DNA of 64,000 nt, taken from Tetragonia tetragonoides (Eukaryota > Streptophyta > Magnoliopsida > Caryophyllales > Aizoaceae). The notes under the pieces are model-generated. The model was not told the DNA's origin, did not search any database, and saw nothing but the letters and a program-made list of their open reading frames with translations. Shown piece after piece: positions 31,513 through 43,003 of this stretch. A program made the position numbers and the translations under genes. Location of the stretch: NCBI GenBank assembly GCA_038025085.1, contig CM076146.1:11594001-11658000 (forward strand), given 5' to 3'. Numbering within the stretch: position 1 is the stretch's first letter; every line of letters starts with the position of its first letter.

Positions 31513-34029
31513 CTAAGCCTATCGAAGAACTTTTGAAGTGAGGGTACATGCCCTGCTCTCTCCTTAGACTTTATGATCATGTCATCTACGTAAACTTCGG
31601 CCTCTTTATGCATCATATCGTGGAGCAGGGTTGTCGCGGTTCTTTGATATGTAGCCTCTGCGTTCTTAAGCCCGATCGACATTACATTGTAGCAATAAGT
31701 GGCCCATTGTGTGAAGAAAGTGGTTTCCTCTTCATCCTCTTTGGCCATCAGGACTTGGTTATATCCTGCGTACCCGTCCATGAATGATAGGAGGGCATGT
31801 CCTGCTGTATTGTCTACTAGAACATCTATGTGGGGTAGTGGGAAGTCATCTTTCGGGCTTGCTTTGTTTAAGTCCCAAAAATCCACACACATTCACACTC
31901 GTCCATCCTTTTTTGGGACTGGGACGATGTTGGCTACCCAATCGGGGTAGTTGGCCACTCTTATGAAACCTGCATCGAGTTGTTTCTGGACCTCTTCTTT
32001 GATCTTGAGAGCCCATTCTGGTTTCATTCTCCTTAGCTTTTGTTTCACTGGTTTGTAGTCGGGCTTTAACGGGATGGTATGTTGGGCAATGTTGCGGTCT
32101 ATACCAGGCATGTCCTTGTAGGACCAGGCAAAAACATCCGTATAATTCTTTAGGAGTGTTACGAATTGTTCGCGTTCATTAGAAGTTAAAGACAAGCCTA
32201 TTTGCGCATGGCGAGGCTCATTATTAGTTGCAATATTTATTGTCTCTGTTTCTTCGACTATTGAAGTCTTTTGTTCATGTTCAATTAGTGCTTTAATGAC
32301 TTCTTTTGGCAATTCCGTTATGTCTTCTGAATTATTAGCAATAAGGCAATCCAAGTAAACGAAATTGGCACTCATAACATTAATAGAAGCGGACAATACA
32401 TCGATGAGGTCATCACTAACGACCTTAGTAGCAAAAGGAATAGACTGGGGTGGACTACCCGACACTCCTAGGATAACAGACTCAGAATCAGACTCGGACT
32501 CGGAATCAGACTCAGAATCAGAATTGGGCCTTTCTGAAGGACCATTGCGAATCGTGAACTTGTACTTGACTCCCTCGACTGGAGCCCACTTCGTCTCGTG
32601 CTTCCAGGTGGCACGGTCGGGCCCGATTGGGGCGATCAGCTTGGAAGGGTCGAAGCTTTCATTGAAAAGCACAGTAAGAGGAAGTTTGTTTGTTGCCTCA
32701 TTGTTTTGGCGACGTTCTTCACCAAATAGTAGCCCAAAGTCATTGGGTGCCATGTCATTAGCCCAATCTTTGGTGGATTGGTCCTCTTTGAGAGGTATTG
32801 GTGCATCTTCACACATAGTGAAACAGTCTTGATATGCCTCAAAGCCCGGAACTAGAATTCCATTGATCGTATAAGGTTCTGGGAATCCATAGTAGGGGTA
32901 TGGATCGCCTTCTTCGAGAAATTATCCGTTGAGAGTTAGAGGATAGGGATCCATGTTATGTGGGATGGGCTTGTTGGCTGCCTGGGCTTTCTTTCTAGCC
33001 ACTTCCTTGGATATGTAGGCTCAGATCTCTTGCTTTGTGGGCTTATAGCCTAGCCCAAATAGATCATTTTTGATTTTGGTGTTCCGGTAGGATTGGGCTA
33101 CCTTAGGGTGGGGACCCAAAGTGGTTCCTGGAAAGTGACATTGCTTTCTAAGTAAAGCGTTCACATTGAGTGTGGGCTCTATTGTTTCTATAAAGGCTAT
33201 CTTCTCGAAGCCCCATAATTCTTCATCTTCCTTGTTATGCTCTATCTTTAGGACTGGAGCTTTTTCTACCTGGGCTACCATGGCATCAGCACAGACTTCC
33301 AGAGTGGATCCTGCTAGAGATAGCTTCACTTTTTGGTGGAGGGTCGAGGCTACAGCAATAAATCCATGCAACTAAGGCCTTCCCAAAAGTAGATTAAAGG
33401 TGGCCGGAATATCAATGACATGGAATTGGACCATTTTCTCAATAGGCCCAATGTTAATATTCATGGACAATGTGCCTACGACGTTTCTTTTAGAATTGTC
33501 GTAAGCTCTTAGCCCTTGTATGCAGTGCGCGAGATTTTTGCAGTCTATTTTGAGGTGTTCAGCAGTCCTCAAGGGGAATACGTTTACAGCAGAGCCATTA
33601 TCAACCAAAGTCATGGGGACTTGTCTTTGTTGACAAATTACAGTCAGATAGAGGGCTTTGTTGTGATGGATGCCTTCGGGTGGAAGATCCTTGTCAGAAA
33701 AAAGTGACGGGCGTGGATGACTTTCCTTAGACCAGGAGATTAACCACATCCTCGGGAGTAGCATTTGGACAAATGGTGGTCGCATTTAAGGCTTCTAGTA
33801 CGGCCCTTCTATGAGTGATAGAAGTGGTCAGCAATTGCCAAATGGATATGTCAGCTTTTGTTCTTCGCAATTGTCTAAGGATGTTAATTCCGTCATCTTC
33901 CTTAGTCGCCTCTCTATGGGTTGGATCCCTATTTGGGATGGTTACAGGCTCTACAGGTGGGATTTGGGATGGATCCATGTAGATGTTCTTTGGCCTGAAC
34001 TGGCGGCCTGACCTTGTGAGGTAGTTCAA
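31513..34029 (-). pseudogene. T1 protease and first half of reverse transcriptase
   Basis: Reading right to left, 34029-33372 carries the protease region with TLVDNGSAVNVFP (DNG is the usual Tat form) and NLLLGRP. Then come a G-patch-like block (FGLGYKPTKQEI), FPEPY, LLFGEE, an Asp/Ser-rich patch near 32465-32525, and the pre-RT block ending YKDMPGIDRNI. Reverse transcriptase follows with NIVPVPKKDGRV, CVDFWDLNKASPKDDFPLP and EVYVDDMIIKSKE (catalytic YVDD). The frame is cut at 31512 by T2 and resumes at 7241. Stops separate several segments, for example near 33370, 33020 and 32925. Confidence 0.85.
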
Positions 34030-35442
34030 AGCTTTGTCATCTTCATCTTTCTCGTCGTTGGAGATATCGTACTAAGATTTGCCATTTGCTATGTCACGGA
34101 CTTGAGGAGTCAGCACATCTTCAGTTGCAGTATGATATCCATTATCCTCTTCATCACTATCCGGCCAAAGGCCACAAATGTCTAGTGTGGGCCTTGGGCT
34201 TGGGTACGATGGTATGGCTTGCCTAATAGGAGTCATTAAATAGGATGGATCAAACCTTTCCTCTATATTTCAATGGAAAAAGAGTTCCCAAGGGGATAAT
34301 TATTGTTACTGGGCGGCGGTGCGTCCTTAGGTAATGGTATGGTGTCATTGTCGAACAGATCTTGAATTTTCTCCTTGAGAGTGTAACACTTCTCAGTATC
34401 GTGCCCACGACCTTTATGGTATTTGCAGAATGCAGACTCGTTCCAATATGGCAATCTTTTCTCTGCGGGCGGATCGGGGGTAGGCCCGATTGGGTGCAAA
34501 TAGTCTCCTTTGACTAATTTGTCTAGAGATTTGACATAAGGCATCCCAAGGGGAGTAAACCTTCTCGGACGCCTGTTAGCAATGGCGTTCACTTCATTTC
34601 CTCTACTTGTGGATGTATGATTGGTATTGGTGTACTTCTCCTTGTAACCATTTGTGTTGTTGTTGTAAGTGACCTTGTTCTTCCCTCTTGGAGTTGGTCA
34701 TCTTCAATGGCCATGCCCACTTCAATTAGTTGGGCATAAGAGGTTATGGATTGAAACTTCATGTACTCGCGGTATTTAGATGCCAAGTTTTGGACTAGCA
34801 TTCTGATTTGATCCCTTTCAGATGGGCGATCAATCATTTCAGCAACCTTGGTCCTCCATCTTCTTATGAAGTTGGTGAATCTTTCTTTGTCACCTTGCTT
34901 AGCTTGATGATGTCCAATTCTCTCAATGTCATGGGAGGCAAGACATTGTCAGCATATCTCTCCAGGAACAAAGTGGATAAGTCTTCCCACTTCTGCAGCT
35001 TTTGAGTGGCTAGTTTGAAGAACCAGGCCCTGACAGCGAGGTCCAAAGTTTGGGGAAAGAGGTGAACATACAACTCTTGCTCAATGCCTCTAAGGCCCAA
35101 CGCCGTGGTAAAAGCTCTAATGTGATCTTGTGGATCGTCAGTCCCTTTGAATGTGAGAACTTAAGGCATGGAAAACTTAGTGGGCAATTCTTCCTTAATG
35201 TGGGGAGCATAGCCTTCATAATTGATGATCATGTCATTGAAGACACGACTCTTGCCTAGAACGAACTCAAGCCTGTTCAGCTTAGCTTGGAGTTCTTGGA
35301 CCTCTTTCATGGAGGCTCAGTGTTATCCTCATTTGGTTTGGGCTCATCTTCCTCCCTAGTAGGGGGATCCAACTTAGCGACACAGGCTTCCATATCAGTG
35401 AATCTAGCATTCATGGAGACCAATTGGGCTAAAAGATCGTCC
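34030..35442 (-). pseudogene. T1 gag
   Basis: Starts MDDLLAQLVSMNARFTDMEA at 35442. After a frameshift it shows a retrotransposon-gag core (FPQTLDLAVRAWFFKLATQK, then WEDLSTLFLERYA, PSERDQIRMLVQNLASKYRE) and a zinc knuckle CKYHKGRGHDTEKC (about 34390-34435). Frameshifts occur near 35300, 34870 and 34590. The 5' LTR, primer site and leader that should precede it are absent; instead C2 integrase abuts its first codon. Confidence 0.8.
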
Positions 35443-38400
35443 ATCTTTCCGTCTGGCCATCTGTTGCATGATGAAAAGCGGTACTAAACTTTAATTTGCT
35501 TCCGAAAGCTTCTTGTAATTTCTGCCAGAAGTGAGAGAGAAATCTAGAGTATTTATCAGAAAAAATATCCTCGGGTACACCATGAAGTCTCATGACTTCC
35601 TTGACATAAGCGTCAACCAGCTTCTCCATTTCCCAAGTGTCATGCATTGGGATAAATCTTGCAACTTTTGTCAAATGATCTACTACTACCCAAATGGCGT
35701 TGTTCTTCTTTTGTGTCAAAGGTAAACCCATGACAAAATACATAGAAATCGAATTCCATTTCCACGTAGGAACTTCGAGTGAGTGTACCATCCTTCCAGG
35801 TCTCTTGTGCTCGATCTTGAGTTTTTGACATGAGACATTTCGCCACGAACTCAGCGACTTCTTGTTTTATACCTTTCCACCAAAACACTTGGCGAAGATC
35901 TTTGTAAAGCTTGTCTCCACCAGGATGTACAGAATACGGCCTATTATGAGCTTCGCCCAGAATCTGACTTTTGATAGCTGGGTCATTTGGTACGCAAACA
36001 CGTTCTCGAAACCTCAAAATTCCATCTTGGCCCAAAGTGAAGTCCTCGGACCTACCCTCGTCTTTGTGGTTTAGAATCCTATGAAGATCCTCATCACCAC
36101 ATTGACTATCTTTGATCTCTTCTAGCAACGTTGGTCGAACGGTCATATGTGCTAAGGTACATTGAACGTCACCTTGAAATACAATCTCCACCTCGAGACT
36201 TTGCAAGTCACGTATGATCTCTTTAGGAAGTACTAGAGTAGTGTTTACAGTATGACGAGTCTTCCTACTCAAAGCATCAGCGACTACATTCGCTTTACCC
36301 TCATGATACTGGATATCAATGTCATACTCCGATAAAAGTTCGAGCCATCTCCTTTGGCGCATATTCAACTCTTTCTGTGTAAAGATATACTTGAGATTCT
36401 TGTGATCAGTGAACATCTTGACTGCGGAACCTGTAAGAACCCTCGCCCTTCCGGGCAACAAAATTGCTTGGAACTATTTGGTTGGAAATTAATGGTTCTT
36501 AAATAATACGTCATGTGCAATTTAAATTCAATTATAACGGAGAATAACAATTTGCAAGCAATGAAGCTGCCACCAATTTTTAGGAAACAATTGGAAACCA
36601 TCAAACAGTGCACCCAATTCCTATTAGGAATTGACTCATCCCCATGGGGCTAAATATTGAGTTCGGGGGTGTAGGTATGAAATAAATAAAATGAATCTCA
36701 TCTAAATCGCCCGAATTAACGGCCTCTACTAAGCCTATCCATGTCAAATATTTATTTATGCTATATGGTTCCATACAAATCCGGTCGTCCAAGATCCTAA
36801 ATTAACTAGGTGGGTTAAACATACCAAATTGCCTACTGTTATCACTTTGAACATATTATATCCAATTTGCATGCATATTATTATCAAGCACAAATAAGAG
36901 ATAAGAGCAATAATTTAACGCTGCAACCTACCACACTTTGCTAAACGTGCCAAACATTGCATATGCACATCAATAAATTTGTTAGTAACTTCAATGGAAG
37001 AACAATGCAAAAATATTAACTTTATGCTAAAATAAACCTAGGAAGTTACTACATGCATGCACAAACAATAAAAAGATGCAAACTTGCATAAACTAATGAA
37101 AAGATGTAAACTTTAAATTAAGCTAACATGCATAATTATTTACAAAGGATCAAAGCATGCATAATTATTCAACCATAATCAAAAGCTTTTTTTTTTTTTT
37201 TTTTGCTTGCTCATTTCCATAATCAAAAGCTTGATAAAACATGATTATAAACAATAAAGAAGAAGCTTAATAAAATATTTAAGCCCTCAGGATGGTTAAC
37301 CTGGACGTTCTATTCGAACGTGACTAGTAGGATTGGAATTGCTCTTCAATCTTGGGTGCTAGGTTGGGTGCAATGGCTTGCTTGAGTCTTCAAAAATCTG
37401 AATTCTCTATGATTTAGGGTTTTTGTGCTCTGAAATTGCTCTCAAAATTATAAACTGACCAACCTCTCTCAAAAGAGGATAAAAGGGAGTATTTATAGAG
37501 TTAGGGACGGAATTAGGGGCTTAGGGCTGTAAACCCGGAGCCGAAACTCGACTCAGCCACAAAACAGGCCCAGCGGCAGTGCCGCTGGAGCTGGGGATCA
37601 GCGGCCTGCCGCTTGACCCAGCGGCTGCTCTGAGGGCCCCCGTTGTCACGCGTATGTCGCGGGCTGACAACGTCAGCCGCTCGACTGGAAGGCGCGCGCG
37701 TGGCTAGGGTGTTTTGACTTTTTGTGCTCTGAAAAATTACGAAATTGTCCTTGGGCTGACCCAGGGGGTCGAGATTGAGCGGTTTTGACCCAAATCTTAA
37801 GACACGATATCCCTTGATCCGGGAACCTGATTGTGGCAAGGTCAAAGGCGTTGGAATCCTGATAACAAGGGCTATCCAAAGACTAAGGTTTCAAGGAATT
37901 TGGTCAAGATTTCCGAGCAATGTCCTTTTCTACTTATGTCTATATTATTCCATTACCATCATCATCGGGTTTTGCGGTGCCAGGGGATGAGAACCGATTA
38001 GGGTGTCTACAGAACCATACAGGTAGTGTCGCCAAATCTTCAATGCGAATACGACAGCGGCAAGTTCTAGATCCTGCGTAGGATAAATATCCTTGTGCTT
38101 CTTCAATTGTCGTGAGGTGTAAGCCACGACCTTTCCATGTTGCATCAAAACACAACCTAACCCATGCTTAGATGGGTCACTGTAGACCTCATATCCTTCT
38201 GTTCCTAACGGCAATGTCAAAATAGGTGCACTTGTTAGACGTTTCTTCAACTCTTGAAAAGCAGTCTCACACTTGTCAGACCATACAAACTTTGTCGTTT
38301 TCTTCATCAAGTTCGTGATAGGCTGCGCGATCTTTGAAAAACCTTCTACAAACCGTCTATAGTAGTCAGCGAGTCCAAGAAAACTTCGAACTTCGGTCAC

Positions 38401-40785
38401 GGTCGTTGGTCTCGGCCAATATGTAACAGCTCGAATATTCTCTAGATCTACGACCACACCATCCTTAGACACCACGTGTCCTAAGAAAGATACCGTGTCT
38501 AACCAAAACTCACACTTTGACAACTTGGCGTAAAGTTGATGTCTTCGCAGAATCTCCAAAACAGTACGTAAGTGTTGCTCATGCTCCTCGGCGTTCTTCG
38601 AGTAAACCAGAATATCATCGATAAAGACTACAACAAACTGGTCTAGGTAAGGCTGGAACATACGGTTCATCAAGTCCATAAATTTTGCAGGCGCATTCGT
38701 CAACCCAAAAGGCATCACAGTAAACTTGTAGTGCCCATATCTCGTCCAAAACGCGGTCTTCGCAATATCAGACTCGGAAATCCACATCTGATGGTATCCT
38801 GATCTTAGGTCTATCTTTGAGAAAATAGACGCTCCACGTAGTTGGTCAAACAGATCGTCAATTCTGGGAAGTGGGTACCGATTCTTGATTGTGATCTTGT
38901 TCAACTCGCAATAGTCTATGCACAGTCTCATACTACCATCCTTCTTTCGCACAAACAAAACAGGAGCACCCCAAGGCGATATACTCGGACGTATGTATCC
39001 CTTTTCTAACAAATCCTCAAGTTGTGTTTTCAATTCCTTCATCTCAGCAGGTGTCATACGATACGGTTCTTTTGAAATTGGTGCAGAACCTGGAGTTAGG
39101 TCGATCGTAAAGTCGATAATGCGTTGCAGAGGCATTCCGGGGATCTCTTCAGGAAAAACGTCAGCGTACTCGGAAACTACTCGAATAGGCTGCGGAGCTA
39201 CCGTCTCGCGACTCGTATCCACCACATGACAAAGGTAAATCGCTTCACCCTTAGTCACACACTCTTTGACCTTCATAGTCGCCATCACCTTCAGTTTAGG
39301 CTTGACCACAACTCCTCGATAAGTGATCCTCTTACCTTTAGGTCCTCGCAAAGAAAAACGTTGTTCGAAGCACTCTATCTTAGCCCTATACTTGTATAAC
39401 CAGTCCATTTCCAAAATAACGTCAAAATGACCCAATACGAACTGAATCAAGTCTGCAGGTAGCTTGGAACCAGCGATCCTAATCCAACACTTCTCGTACA
39501 ACGAATTAAAAATTAACATTCGACCCATTAGGCATCATAATGTTTTCCCTATACACTGAATTAGGTTCTAGGCCTATCTTAGATGCAAAGCTCTTAGAAA
39601 GATAAGAATGCGATGCACCACTATCAAACAAAACAAAAGCGGGAAAACAATTAACAAGAAAAGTACCAACAATCACGTTCGGGTTTGCTTCTACCTCATT
39701 GCGATTCATCACAAAAATTCTGCCATTAACCCCTCTATTGTTGTTGTTGTTGTTGTTCGGCGCGGGATTAACAGTTGCAGGAGCTTGTGTCTGGTTGTTC
39801 ACATCAGGAGCAGCGTTGTTGCGGTTGTTGTTGTTGTTGTTGTAACCCCCATTTCCATGGTAGTTACCCCCATTACCACAATAGCCATTATATTTCCACC
39901 ACAATTGTAGTTATTATCGCAGTTTTTCCCATTACCACTCCTACCTCGGCTCCAACATTCAGAAGCTTTGTGACCGGGTTTGTTGCATTCATAGCACTGC
40001 AGCACATCACCACGACAATTCTTACCAGCATGCATCTTGTTACAGCGAGTACAAGGCGTATTCCTTCTAGCCATTATCATAGCTCGATGACTATTCGAGT
40101 CACGATTCCTATTTGCATTGTGATTCTGACCACCTTGGTAGTTGCTGTTGTTGCCACTAGGTCTTGGCCTCTTGTCGCCATTGTTCCTGTGCGATGGATT
40201 GCCTTCGTCGTGCTTGTTCTTACCCAGATGAATGTCTCATTTCAGTCCATCCTCGAACCTTTCGATTCGTTCAGTTTCAGTTGTCAGTAGATTGGGAGCA
40301 AAAATAGCATGCTCGTTGAACTTGGCAGCATACCCAGCCATAGACAGCTTGTCTTGGCTTAGCCCTTCAAACTCACGCTGCTTAAGGCGTCGTAGAGAAC
40401 TAGGATAAAATCTAGCACGGATGGATTCCTTAAAACGATCCCAATTGTAGTTCGGTACTGCAAGCAAGTCAGTTCGCACATCATTCCACCATTTGTTGGC
40501 CTCGCCATTCAAGTAATACGCCGTAGAACTAATCTTCATGTTGTTAGGCTGACTCGTATCCAGGAACAACTTCTCAAACTCAATGATCCAATTTTCCATC
40601 TTAGTCGGATCAGCACCACCATCGAACATAGGAGGTTTAAGAGCGTCAAAGTCTTGGAAACTGCGCGTTTCAAAGGCTTGTGCGGTTTCCATCTGTTCTT
40701 GGTGCTCCAATTGTCGCGCCATGATCTCGACCACGTCGGTCAGACCATCCTCGAGTTGTGCAATTCTATCGGCGTTGGTTGTCAT
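35443..40785 (-). pseudogene. C2 gag-pol (interrupted by a solo LTR, 3'-truncated)
   Basis: Gag starts at 40785 (MTTNADRIAQLEDGL) and runs to a stop near 40237. The zinc knuckle CYECNKPGHKASEC lies near 39975-40000. Protease has FDSGASHSYLSKSFA, the ordinary DSG form that C1 lacks. After a frameshift at about 39510, reverse transcriptase (39200-38560) shows [21 protein letters not shown] and [10 protein letters not shown]. RNase H shows [11 protein letters not shown]. The frame is cut at 38012 by a solo LTR and resumes at 36431 with [14 protein letters not shown]. Integrase zinc-binding motifs follow (HPGGDKL; the second Cys pair is frameshifted). The core reaches DGQTER at about 35445. Most lesions are single substitutions or small indels. 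Confidence 0.9.
36432..38011 (-). mobile_element. Solo LTR of a Tat-like element inside C2 pol
   Basis: It is 1580 bp with TGTAGACACC...GGTTCTTACA ends (minus strand), flanked by GAACC at 36427-36431 and 38012-38016. No internal region or second LTR is present, so it is a solo LTR left by unequal recombination. Its start resembles the T2 LTR (TGTAGACGCC). It shares a GGGCG...CACCCCCGAAC-type block (36665-36725 against 8190-8250). TATAAATA lies on the minus strand at 37490-37497, with GC-rich AGCGGC/GCCGCT palindromes 70-190 bp upstream. Confidence 0.88.
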
Positions 40786-41499
40786 TTCGCGATCTGAGAA
40801 TATAAAAGTAATGGTATGAACACCGTTCACACAATTTTGCACATCTCGACCCATTAAGGTCCAATTGAGAGATATAGGTTTTAATTGAAACCTTTCTCTT
40901 GACATTTAGCAAATAACATATAAGTTTTGATGATCGACCTTACCGTGTAGGTCTAAGCAACATAGTTGCTTTATTGTTCTCAGTTCTCATGCATAATAGT
41001 TCGATAGGTAAGTAATACACCTTAGACACATAGGTCTCACATGAATAGACAAAGATGTTCATAATATACATAATGAGGCTCCATACTATTTTAGTAGGGC
41101 AATAAATAATCAAACGTAATCATATTGACATGATTTATTTTTGGCTCACAATGAGTTGATAATGCTCAACGGAAATTTTGCTATAAATTCGACATGGATT
41201 TCCCATCATGTCACGACGATATGAGATAGCATTCACGCTTTTAGTCAACCATGCAAATAAGTGACAATGACAACGATGTAAACAAATCACAACGACATTC
41301 ATATAATCAATTGAAATAGTTTTGCAATAAGATAGATTGCCAAATAAATAAGAGTCATAAATATTTGTTGCTTAGGCAACTCCACCAATCATCAAACTTG
41401 ACCACGCATGGTCATCACAAACATGAAATAATGTTTCTAAACAAAACGACTAACTCTAGTCAATAAAAATAACTAGACAGCGACTGGGTTTTGCTTCGA
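40786..41499 (-). other. Spacer between extra ORF and gag in C2
   Basis: Non-coding sequence equivalent in position and length to 12148-12844 in C1. No gene is seen. Confidence 0.5.
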
Positions 41500-42470
41500 T
41501 CAAGGAGGCGTGTCATCATCATCTTTCCTCCTTGGCTTCACTTCCCTACATGGCGTGTAAGGATGCTCGTCACCTCTGAACTTTTGAGGCATGAAGCACC
41601 TTCTAAAGTTGTCCACAAGCTTGGGCTTCTTTAACCAGCAGTTCTCGCATATATCCTTCGGAGCAAGTACTAAGACGTGATTAACCTTCCACTCAAACTC
41701 AGACAAGCATAGCTCATTGCCAACACCCTGAAAACTCAGCGCCCAACGATTGCCTTTGCCATACTTCTCGTCATTGATGCAGCCACTCTTCAGCACCACA
41801 TCATTATGCTTCTCCTTGAGACCTCTCCAAGGATGTATGTTAGGTAAGCCAGCAAGTAAGAGTTCTACCCAAAAACCTTGGTGTATCCTCGTACGGTTCT
41901 CATATTCGTATCGCTCGATCACAGTGTACACACGATGGATATAGGCACAGATGTCATCTAGCTCGGCATCAGTGGAAAAGAAAGGCTCCACAGGAGAAGA
42001 CACATCAGCAGGAGGCGAAGGAGGTACAGAGTTGTTGCCGCTTGCATCACCAATATCCTCTAAGTCTGGCATGATAGGTGAATCAAGGACCCAGCTCCAT
42101 ACTCAAATCGCATCTCGAGATCAACAGAGTTAGGCTCAACACTTGGCTCGTCAGCAGGAGCATCGTCAGCCTCACGTTCGGACTCAGTAGGTTCCTCTTC
42201 AGAATCAGGATCCTCGTTAGCTTCCAAGTCATGATGATGATCGATTGGCACGTCATCATCACGATCATCATGCGCGGGTTGTTCAACCTCGTGCTCGTGT
42301 GCGCCATTGTCGTGTGCCACAGGCTCGTGAGTGGCCTCGTCACGCTTGTCGTGCATTGGCTCGCTATCGGAGATGTCTACGTATTCCACCTCATTCTCAG
42401 GTGCAACGATCATCGCTCGCGGTTTCCTTCCTTTGGTCGACTTCATCGCGGTCAAGCGAGTAATTGCCAT
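41500..42470 (-). pseudogene. Extra pre-gag ORF of C2 (one frameshift)
   Basis: Starts at 42470 (MAITRLTAMKSTKGRKPRAM): a basic start, then a long Asp/Glu/His-rich disordered stretch. A frameshift near 42070 leads into the conserved half, with SSPVEPFFSTDAELDDICAY, GFWVELLLAGLPNIHPW, SEFEWKVNHVLVLAPKD, CENCW and PYTPCREVKPRRKDD. This is the counterpart of 11221-12147 in C1. The three conserved Cys and the WVELLLAGLPNIHPW block are unchanged, while the acidic N-terminal half is hardly alignable. Family and function are not recognised. Confidence 0.75.
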
Positions 42471-42646
42471 CTACAAAAGGGCAATCCAACAATAAGGACA
42501 ATTAAATCACAATTAAGGTGATTTCAAGAAATTCCTAACTTCTAAGACTACTACGCTCAACGGCTTTAATTATATTTTATTTTCCCAAAATGAAACTAAT
42601 CTTTATTAATTCATTTATTAAACCTATGCAACCTTTTAAACCTAGG

Positions 42647-42658
42647 GCTCTGATACCA
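42647..42658 (-). promoter_or_regulatory. Primer binding site of C2 (initiator-Met tRNA)
   Basis: TGGTATCAGAGC on the minus strand, two bases inside the end of the 5' LTR at 42661. Confidence 0.9.
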
Positions 42659-43003
42659 TTTGTAACACCCCCGAATTCGCAATGATTTCCCGGGAACTAT
42701 CGACGTTGCTCTGCACGACTCGACACCGTTGAACCGTCCCAAACCCGGGGTAGTGCTACTGCAACATTTCTCACTAAGGAATAAATGTTAAGCAGAAAGA
42801 AAAACTAGGTATCAAAGGAAGCATCTAAACAAACTAAACATTAATATCAGAGTTGTCTATCAAGTGAACTTAAGTCTATTAACGTATTATTACAACTTTG
42901 CTTCCAAGGGCACAAACCAAAATCCCATAATCCAAGATAAATAACAAGTCTAGAGAACAAGCCCACAATTAAACTCCAAAGCTATCCGTCCTCACTCAGC
43001 AAC

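Larger units (their letters stand above)
419..35442 (-). mobile_element. Tat-lineage Ty3/gypsy retrotransposon T1, split by T2, ends missing
   Basis: This is a minus-strand Ty3/gypsy element. Its gag, protease and first half of reverse transcriptase lie at 31513-35442. The second half of RT, RNase H, a second archaeal-type RNase H and integrase lie at 4690-7241. Two plus-strand extra genes (2787-4341 and 484-2047) sit beyond pol, in the space before the missing 3' LTR. The dual RNase H is diagnostic of the plant Tat lineage. The gap 7242-31507 is a later Tat insertion (T2) flanked by the 5-bp duplication ACTTC. The 5' LTR and leader of T1 are absent: gag starts exactly where the C2 integrase stops at 35442/35443. 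The 3' LTR would lie left of the window, beyond the CACTA insertion. Many stops and frameshifts show that it is inactive. Confidence 0.8.
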
